Source: AP-16 sp036395835 (lineage in GTDB: Bacteria; Pseudomonadota; Alphaproteobacteria; Rhizobiales; Xanthobacteraceae). Taken from it: a stretch of DNA of 12,666 nucleotides. The notes beneath the pieces were generated by a model. That model did not search any database and had not been told where the DNA came from. It saw only the letters and a list, made by a program, of their open reading frames with translations. The stretch spans positions 1-12,666 of the forward strand of contig DASWCW010000004.1 of NCBI GenBank assembly GCA_036395835.1. The letters run 5' to 3'. Made by a program: the position numbers and the translations under genes. This document shows, in pieces, positions 1 to 5,933 of the stretch (its first letter is position 1; every line of letters starts with the position of its first letter).

Positions 1-1573
1 GGTGCAGCAGGCGCTGGCGGCCTCGAGCGCACGCCTGGTCGCCAAGGATCCGGCGCTCGCCGAGCTCGTTCGCAAGGAGCAGGACCTCGGCAAGCAGATC
101 AACGCCGAACTCGGCACGCTGAACAACGTGCTGGCGCTGCCTTCGAGCGAACGCGACGAGAAGAACGTGCGCGCCATCAATGCCGCGCTCGAGAAGCTGC
201 GCGCCGACCGCGACAAGGCCCGCCAGGAGATCAACCGGCGCTTCCCGACCTATGCGGATCTCGTCGACCCCAAGCCGCCTTCGGTCGAGCAGATCAAGTC
301 GACGCTGCGGCCGGGCGAAGCGCTGCTTTCGTTCTATTTCGGGCAGGGCGGCAGTTTCGTCTGGGCGGTTCCCAAGGACGGCGCGATCGCCTTCGCGTCG
401 GTGGCCCTGACGTCGCTCGAGCTCGAAGCCAAGGTGCGCAGGCTGCGCGAGGCGCTCGATCCACAGGCGTCGATGCTGTCCGACATTCCGGCTTTCGATC
501 TCGCGCTCGGCTACGAGCTCTATTCGTTGCTGCTCAGGCCGGTGGAGGAGGGTTGGAAATCGGCCAAGAACCTGATCCTGGTGACGAACGGCGCCCTCGG
601 CCTATTGCCGTTGTCCCTGCTTCCGACCGCGCCCGCACAGATCAACAAGGACGACGAGCCGATGTTCGCCGCGTACAAGCAGGTGCCTTGGCTGGCGCGC
701 TCGCACGCGGTCACCATCGTGCCGTCGGCCGCGGCGCTGCGCACGTTGCGCGCCCTGGCGCCCGGCAAGCCCGCGCGGGAAAAGCTGATCGCGTTCGGCG
801 ATCCGCTGTTCAGCCAGCAGCAGGCGGCGGATGCGGCGAAGCCGGTCCAGGTCGCCGAGCTCGCCACGACGGTGCGCGGCGTGCCGCTCCGACGGCGGTC
901 GAGCCCGCAACTCGAGGGCGTCGACAGCGCCGAGCTTGCGATGCTGCCGCGGCTGCCCGATACCGCCGAGGAGCTCAGATCCATTGCCATTGCGATGGAA
1001 GCCGATCCGGCCAAAGTGCTTTATCTGGGCAAGGACGCCAATGAGCAGAAGGTCAAATCGCTCGACCTGTCGGGTTTCAAGATCCTCGCCTTCGCGACTC
1101 ACGGGCTGGTGCCCGGCGAATTGAACGGCTTGACCCAGCCCGCGCTCGCGCTGTCGGCACCGGACGTTTCGAATTCCGAGGGCGACGGCCTGCTCACGAT
1201 GGAGGAAATTCTGGCGCTGAAGCTCGATGCGGATTGGGTCGTGCTCTCCGCCTGCAACACCGGGACCGGGGCGGGGGCGGGCGCGGAAGCCGCCTCCGGG
1301 CTCGGCCGCGCGTTCTTCTACGCCGGCACCCGCGCCTTGCTGGTGACCAACTGGTCGGTGCATTCAGCCTCCGCGCGCGAGCTCGTCAGCGACTTGTTCC
1401 GCCGGCAGACCAAAGACCCGAAGATCACCCGCGGGGAAGCGTTGCGCCAGGCGATGCTTGCCCTGCTCGACAGCGACGGCTTCAAGGACGAGACCGGCCG
1501 GACTTTGTTCTCCTATGCCCATCCGTTGTTTTGGGCACCGTACAGCATCATCGGTGACGGCGGCGCGCAGTGA
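1..1573 (+). CDS. CHAT-domain (caspase-like) peptidase, 5' end cut by the window
   Basis: This is the C-terminal 523 or so residues of a CHAT-domain protein. CHAT proteins are cysteine peptidases of the caspase/separase clan, usually with TPR repeats in front of the peptidase. The visible part opens with a charged helical, probably coiled-coil stretch (about residues 1-90). The CHAT domain follows, starting near RPGEALLSFYF (about 103) and running to the end. The catalytic pair is present: His367 in FATHGLVPGE and Cys418 in VVLSACNTG, followed by the usual GLGRAFFYAGTRALLVTNW block. No signal peptide can be judged. The frame is open at the left edge and the GTG at base 2 has no visible ribosome binding site, so the true start and any TPRs lie outside the window. 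It is convergent with the adenylate cyclase gene, only 16 bases away. The substrate is unknown. CHAT membership is firm; a role with the neighbouring signalling genes is inference. Confidence 0.9.
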   Translation, partial: VQQALAASSARLVAKDPALAELVRKEQDLGKQINAELGTLNNVLALPSSERDEKNVRAINAALEKLRADRDKARQEINRRFPTYADLVDPKPPSVEQIKSTLRPGEALLSFYFGQGGSFVWAVPKDGAIAFASVALTSLELEAKVRRLREALDPQASMLSDIPAFDLALGYELYSLLLRPVEEGWKSAKNLILVTNGALGLLPLSLLPTAPAQINKDDEPMFAAYKQVPWLARSHAVTIVPSAAALRTLRALAPGKPAREKLIAFGDPLFSQQQAADAAKPVQVAELATTVRGVPLRRRSSPQLEGVDSAELAMLPRLPDTAEELRSIAIAMEADPAKVLYLGKDANEQKVKSLDLSGFKILAFATHGLVPGELNGLTQPALALSAPDVSNSEGDGLLTMEEILALKLDADWVVLSACNTGTGAGAGAEAASGLGRAFFYAGTRALLVTNWSVHSASARELVSDLFRRQTKDPKITRGEALRQAMLALLDSDGFKDETGRTLFSYAHPLFWAPYSIIGDGGAQ

Positions 1574-1589
1574 AACCTATGGATCGCGG

Positions 1590-3744
1590 CTATTTGCCTT
1601 CGAGATTGTTGATCGGCTCCCACTCGGGTCCGGGCGGGGCGATATCCAGCCGTTTGGCCCGCTCCAAGAACAGCGCCGAAGGCGGATCGCTGTCCGCCAG
1701 CCGCGCAAAACACACGATCGCTCCGGCAAAATCGCGTGCCCGCCAGCAAGCGAGGCCCCGCGCATAGACATCGGCGCGTGCGGTCTGCTCGGCCGCCGCC
1801 CGTTCCGCCTCGGCCAGGGGTTCGTAGATCTTCAACGGGTGCGACCGGCCTTTGACGCGGATCGCATCGAGTTCGCGCCACCGGAATGCCGCACCGGCCA
1901 GCGACATGGTCGCCTCGGACGCCAGGATCGAGGTCGCGTAATATTTGTTGGCGCCTTCGAGCCGCGAGGCGAGATTCACCACGTCACCCATCGCCGTATA
2001 GTTGAAGCGGCGGCGCGAGCCGATGTTGCCGACCAGCGCCTCGCCCGAGTTCAATCCGATGCGCTGACGTAGCTTGCGGCCGGCAAATGCCGCTTGCGTT
2101 CGGTTGAGCTCCTCGAGCCGCTCGCGGCACCGCAGGGCGGCCCGAACCGCGTGGGTCGCGTGGTCGCGATCGTCGATCGGCGCGCCGAACACCGCCACGA
2201 TCGCATCGCCGACGTACTTGTCGACGAACCCGCCGTTTTCCTCGATCACGTCGCTCATGGCCGACAGATATTCGTTCATGAGGCTGACGACTTCGGTCGG
2301 CGCCATCTTCTCCGAAAAACCGGAGAACCCGGCGATGTCCGAGAAGAACAAGCTGACACTGCGGATTTCGCCGCCCAGCGCGGGCGGAACATCGGAGGCG
2401 ATCATCTTGTCGACGAGGGAAGGCGCCAAATAGAGCGCGAAATTCGCGCGGAGCGCCCGCTTGTCTTTGTCGGCGACCACGAACCGATAGCCGATCGTCA
2501 CGGCGAGGGCGACAACGCCGGAGGCCAGCGGCTCCACAAGCGGGAGCGCCAGGGCGCCTCTGAATGCAAACGTCGATCCCGCGGTCCACGCGAGACCCAG
2601 GCCCAGGTAGGCGAGCGTCGCGGCTGCGGGCCCGAGTGCGCGGCGGCGGCGGCCAAGCCGGAGATTGTCAGGGCAAGCAGGCCGGTCCCCAGCCGCCCGA
2701 ATTCCCGCAAGGCGTCGCCTCGCATCAGGTTGTTGACGGCCGTCGCCTGGACGTACACGCCGGAGATCGAATCGCGCGGCGCGTTGGTACGTATGGAGGC
2801 GCCGCCGAGGGCGCACCGCTCGGCGAAGGCTCCTTCGGGAGCCGTCGCGTAGCGCTTCGAGGTGACTTTCCGGTCCTCGACATCGAGCAGCGTGCCAACG
2901 ATCACGACCTTGCCGTCGAACTGCCGATGGAAGAACTCCGGATCCTTGTCGATGCACGCGCGCAGATCGGCGAGCGAGAAGGTCGGAATGTCGTCCGCCC
3001 CGCCGTCGAAATTGAGCGTGGTCGTATTCGCTGCCAGGGTCGGAATGCGGTAGCCGCCGAGCGTCATGGTGCCGTCAGGCTCGCTTTGCAGCGCCGCGCC
3101 CTTGGCGCGCGATGCGAGCTCCACCGAAATCGACGGCACCGTCCCACCGTCCACCACGAACGTGAGCGGAACCCGTCGCACGACATCGTCGGGATCGTTG
3201 TAAACGTTGAGCGGCCGGATATTTTGCTGCTGGCCGACGGCGATGCGCTGCCCGGGGGCGGGCAGGATCGGCTGATCGCCATGCTGAATTTCGCCGAGGA
3301 CCAATTTGTTGGCCCGCGCGGCGAGCGCGAGCGCCCTCAGGAAGTCGCGATCGAAGCCGCGCACTTTTTCGCCCAGCGTCTCGTCCCCGAACGGAATTTC
3401 GGATTGCTCGATCGAGGTCGGGAACACGACGTCGAATCCCACGACCACGGCTCCGCCCGCGACGACCGCGGTGAGCACGCGCCCGATCTCGCGGGTCCAA
3501 GTCACGTTGGGCGTGCCGGCGAACGGCGGCGTGCGGTAGCTTTCCTCGTCGAGCGCGACGACACCGTCGGCGAGGACCGCGGGTCGTGCATCTGGCCGAA
3601 CGCCCGCCAGCGCAACGCAGTCAGGGCATCGATCGAGAGACCGTGGAGGCGCTCGAATGCCGGCGAAACGGCAATCAGGCCGGCGACGAGCGCGATCGCG
3701 AGAGCCGCAATAGCATCTCGCCAGCGGATCGGCCCGATGTGCAT
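1590..3744 (-). pseudogene. CHASE2-domain class III adenylate cyclase, broken by two apparent frameshifts
   Basis: Joining three minus-strand frames gives one protein of about 718 residues, a normal length for CHASE2 cyclases. In order it has TM helix 1 (about 8-26), a periplasmic CHASE2 sensor domain (about 30-345), three TM helices (about 350-425), a class III cyclase domain (about 455-640) and a short C-terminal TPR-like tail (RDFAGAIVCFARLADSDPP). The catalytic set is complete: metal Asp470 (FSDIAGF) and Asp514 (YVGDAIVAVFG), adenine-specifying Lys510 and Thr584 (NYTAMGD), and Asn591 and Arg595 (VVNLASR). The Lys/Thr pair points to ATP, hence cAMP. The first break is at about 3562: adding one base turns PT.VALDEESY into PTVVVALDEESY. 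The second lies in a GCC-rich run at 2637-2654, just after the first post-CHASE2 helix; one added base rejoins LAAAA to ALGPAAATLAYLG. The start ATG lies 17 bases after the FecR-like gene, so the two probably form an operon. It may be a recent pseudogene or contain sequence errors. Confidence 0.82.
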
Positions 3745-3761
3745 GCAGCCAATCGCCCGGA

Positions 3762-4469
3762 TCAGTTCGCCGGCTGAAAGCGCAACAGCCGGCCGAGAAC
3801 GGGAGTGCGTCCCGGCTGCGCGCCGGGATCGACCCGGAACACGATCTGACGGGGCCCCAGGCTCGCGCGATAGAGGCCGCCGGGAGCCAGCATGCGGTCG
3901 GAATCGGCAAAATCATAGAACGCCCCGCGCACGAGCTGCCGGCTTTCGAGCAATATCGCTTGGCGGTCGCCGGACCCATCGAGGCGCTCGATCAGGAGCG
4001 AGCCGCCACCGCTCGCTTCGATGAGCGGCGAGAGACCGTGAATCGTGAATTGCGGTTCGGGTCCGGCCGCCCGCGTCGGCTTGGCGCGAAACACCATGCC
4101 GGCGCTCTGGTTCGCCTGTTGCGGCGCAAGCTGGATTCTGCCGGCATCACATTGCGTTCTCGTGCGCTGGACCTTGCCGGATTCGACCTCGCTCTGTTCG
4201 ATGCCGACGGTAATCGTCCCGCCCGTAATGGTCTCGCGCCAGCAGGACTTCAGGTAATCGAGCACGATCGAATCATCGGCCCCGAGCCGGATCACCTTTC
4301 CGGGCGCCAGATAGTCCATGAACTGCACGCCCGAGGCGCTCCCCTTCACGTCCTCGACGATTGCGGCCGGAGATTGGGCGAAAGCCGGTTTGGCCAACAT
4401 GAAGGAGCCGACCAAGAGCACGGCCACCAGGGTACCGAGCCGCCGAGACGTGCATCCGGTGTCGATCAT
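3762..4469 (-). CDS. Exported FecR-like protein of unknown function
   Basis: A 235-residue protein with a clear Sec signal peptide: basic RR at 9-10, a hydrophobic core LGTLVAVLLVGSFMLA, and likely cleavage after AFA31. The mature N-terminus resembles the FecR fold: a valine-rich strand (AIVEDVKGSA), then LAPGKVIRLGADDSIVLDYL, matching the family pattern of a threshold turn followed by strands, and then GGTITVGIEQSEVESG. The mature protein holds two cysteines, Cys76 and Cys107, flanking that region; a disulfide is possible. No TM helix follows the signal peptide and no sigma factor is adjacent, so this is not the classical iron-dicitrate FecR arrangement. It lies just upstream of the CHASE2 cyclase gene on the same strand (17-base gap), which suggests a periplasmic partner of the CHASE2 sensor. 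That pairing is inferred. No strong ribosome binding site precedes the ATG, so the start is chosen because it gives a complete signal peptide. Confidence 0.75.
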   Translation of the reverse strand: MIDTGCTSRRLGTLVAVLLVGSFMLAKPAFAQSPAAIVEDVKGSASGVQFMDYLAPGKVIRLGADDSIVLDYLKSCWRETITGGTITVGIEQSEVESGKVQRTRTQCDAGRIQLAPQQANQSAGMVFRAKPTRAAGPEPQFTIHGLSPLIEASGGGSLLIERLDGSGDRQAILLESRQLVRGAFYDFADSDRMLAPGGLYRASLGPRQIVFRVDPGAQPGRTPVLGRLLRFQPAN

Positions 4470-4507
4470 ATCAGGCGGGGCCCCGCTGTTGCCGTTCCGA
4501 CTGGAGG

Positions 4508-4513
4508 ATTATC
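4508..4513 (-). promoter_or_regulatory. Possible -10 element for the FecR-like/cyclase unit
   Basis: On the minus strand the hexamer GATAAT lies about 39 bases before the FecR-like ATG and matches the sigma-70 -10 consensus at five of six positions. A TTGCGT lies upstream but only 14 bases away, so the -35 match is poor. Weak prediction. Confidence 0.3.
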
Positions 4514-4614
4514 CGATCGTCAGGCAAACGCAAGACAGAGCGGCAGCTCCGGACGCGTCGGATGCTTCCGGGACGTGGCGCAATAGCGCCCGCCTTCGCG
4601 GTCCACCCGGCGCA

Positions 4615-4644
4615 TTGGACCCCCGTCCCGAGAGAGGCTACGCT
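4615..4644 (+). promoter_or_regulatory. Possible sigma-70 promoter of the beta-propeller gene
   Basis: TTGGAC (4615-4620) resembles a -35 element, followed at 17-18 bases by CTACGC/TACGCT (4638-4644) as a weak -10. The spacing to the ribosome binding site at 4675 fits a short leader. The -10 match is poor, so this is only a candidate. Confidence 0.3.
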
Positions 4645-4674
4645 GTCGTTCTTATCGCTCCAACAACAAGCCGC

Positions 4675-4682
4675 GGGGAGGA
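4675..4682 (+). promoter_or_regulatory. Ribosome binding site that fixes the beta-propeller start
   Basis: GGGGAGGA lies 4 bases before the ATG at 4687. The frame is open far upstream (to 4318), so this strong site, together with the signal peptide that follows, decides the start. Confidence 0.8.
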
Positions 4683-4686
4683 TTTC

Positions 4687-5853
4687 ATGCGCTCGCTTCC
4701 GATTACACTCGTGCTGGCCGCGATCTTCGCGCTCGCCGGCGGGTGGCTGGTGCAGGCCGCACCGCTGATGATCGTCGGCAACGACGAAAAGCTGCTGTGG
4801 GACGACAACGGCAAGCCGATTCTCTCGCCGCCCGGCAAGGATTCGGTGCTGATCGTCGATCTCGCCAATCCGCTCGAGCCGAAGATCGTCGCCAATCTTC
4901 CGCTCAAGAACTCGGTCGTCGGCCCACCGGTCAATCTCGCCATCGATCCGACCGGATCGCTGGCGCTCGTCGCCGATTCGGTCAACGTGATCAGCGAGAA
5001 CGGCACGCTCAAGCAGGTCCCGGACGACAAGATCCACGTGATCGACCTCAAGTCGAACCCGGTCAAGCTGGTGCAGACCATGACCGCGGCGAAGCAGCCG
5101 TCCGGCCTGAGCATCAGCCCGGCCGGCGATCTCGCGCTCGTCGCCAATCGCGCCGACAAGTCGATCAGCGTGCTCTCGATCCACGGCACCGACGTGAAAA
5201 TCATCGACACCATCGCGATGGGCGACGAGGTCTCGCACGTCGTCTTCACGCCGGACGGCAAGCGCGCGCTCGCGACCAAATTCCCGACCCACAAGGTCGC
5301 GCTGCTCGAGGTCAACGGCGAGAAGGTCACCTACAACAAGGTCGACTGGGCGGCCGGTCTGTGGCCCTACAACGTCGCGGTGGCGCCGAGCGGAAAGATC
5401 GCGCTCACGGCCGACAACGGCGGCGCCGGCTCGTCCGACGGCAGCGTCGATACGGTCAGCATCGTCGCGCTCGATCTTTCCCCGCCGCGCGTCATCGACA
5501 AGGTCGTGGTCGGGGACGGCCCGGAGGGCCTCGCCATCAGCCCCAAGGGTGACGTCGCGGTCGCCGTGATCCTGGCCGGCTCGAACAACAAGAACGCCTT
5601 TTTTCACCGCCGCAACGGCAGCGTGACGGTGCTGGGCATCGACGGCGAGAAGGTGATGAGGCTCGACAACATCGAGGTCGGCGGGCTGCCCGAGGCGGCG
5701 GTGTTCACGCCGGACGGCCGCTATCTCCTGATCGGCAATTACCTCGACCAGGATTTCTCCATCCTGCAGGTCGACGGCAAGAAGATCACCGACACCGGCA
5801 AGCGCTTCAAGGTGCCGGGCCACCCGGCCTCGGCGCGGATGAGCGTGAACTGA
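4687..5853 (+). CDS. Secreted YVTN-family beta-propeller protein
   Basis: A 388-residue protein. It begins with a signal peptide (hydrophobic ITLVLAAIFALAGGWLV, likely cleavage after VQA24) and is then made almost wholly of beta-propeller repeats. Each blade shows the pattern of a substrate strand (VLIVDL, IHVIDL, ISVLSI, VALLEV, VSIVALDL, VTVLGI, FSILQV) followed by a turn such as ISPAGDLALVAN, FTPDGKRALATK or FTPDGRYLLIGN. I count about seven such units, which fits a closed seven-blade propeller. This is the YVTN/lactonase-like surface or periplasmic family; these folds bind ligands or proteins. No catalytic motif stands out, so no enzyme activity is claimed. It is transcribed away from the FecR-like gene and towards pnp, with a terminator-like palindrome 30 bases past the stop. 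It probably stands alone as a transcript. The real substrate or partner is unknown. Confidence 0.85.
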   Translation: MRSLPITLVLAAIFALAGGWLVQAAPLMIVGNDEKLLWDDNGKPILSPPGKDSVLIVDLANPLEPKIVANLPLKNSVVGPPVNLAIDPTGSLALVADSVNVISENGTLKQVPDDKIHVIDLKSNPVKLVQTMTAAKQPSGLSISPAGDLALVANRADKSISVLSIHGTDVKIIDTIAMGDEVSHVVFTPDGKRALATKFPTHKVALLEVNGEKVTYNKVDWAAGLWPYNVAVAPSGKIALTADNGGAGSSDGSVDTVSIVALDLSPPRVIDKVVVGDGPEGLAISPKGDVAVAVILAGSNNKNAFFHRRNGSVTVLGIDGEKVMRLDNIEVGGLPEAAVFTPDGRYLLIGNYLDQDFSILQVDGKKITDTGKRFKVPGHPASARMSVN

Positions 5854-5882
5854 TCGCCGGCTCGCGCTGCCGCGCCATGCAA

Positions 5883-5908
5883 GAAGGGCGGCCGCGCGGC
5901 CGCCCTTC
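5883..5908. terminator. Perfect GC-rich palindrome between convergent genes, likely bidirectional terminator
   Basis: A perfect 13-base inverted repeat with no loop bases (half GAAGGGCGGCCGC). It lies between the stop of the beta-propeller gene (5853) and the stop of pnp (5934). Read as minus-strand RNA it ends in CCCUUCUU, a modest U-rich tail suitable for ending the pnp transcript. In the plus direction the tail is UUCGCGC, a weaker fit. It holds two adjacent GCGGCCGC octamers. Confidence 0.65.
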
Positions 5909-5933
5909 GCGCAAGTGGATTACGAGGCGAGCC

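Larger units (their letters stand above)
4470..4686. promoter_or_regulatory. Divergent intergenic region between FecR-like and beta-propeller genes
   Basis: This 217-base spacer must hold the start signals of both divergent transcripts (FecR-like plus cyclase to the left, beta-propeller to the right), unless they are read from further away. It contains no convincing gene, although the plus-strand frame stays open through it. No clear long inverted repeat for a regulator was seen. Confidence 0.6.

Noticed and set aside
2637..3563. Programmed ribosomal frameshifting in the cyclase
   Set aside because: Neither site shows a slippery heptamer with a downstream structure, and two successive programmed shifts in one gene would be very unusual. 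A lost base fits both sites more simply.
2564..4024. 486-codon open frame on the plus strand
   Set aside because: It is antisense to the cyclase and FecR-like genes, whose motifs are clear; its product is Arg-rich with no recognisable domain.
4318..4686. Upstream extension of the beta-propeller reading frame
   Set aside because: It would bury the signal peptide 123 residues into the protein and overlap the FecR-like gene; the strong binding site at 4675 supports ATG 4687.
4471..5823. 450-codon open frame on the minus strand
   Set aside because: It is antisense to the beta-propeller gene; its composition (repeated D, V, R, H) is that of a shadow frame.
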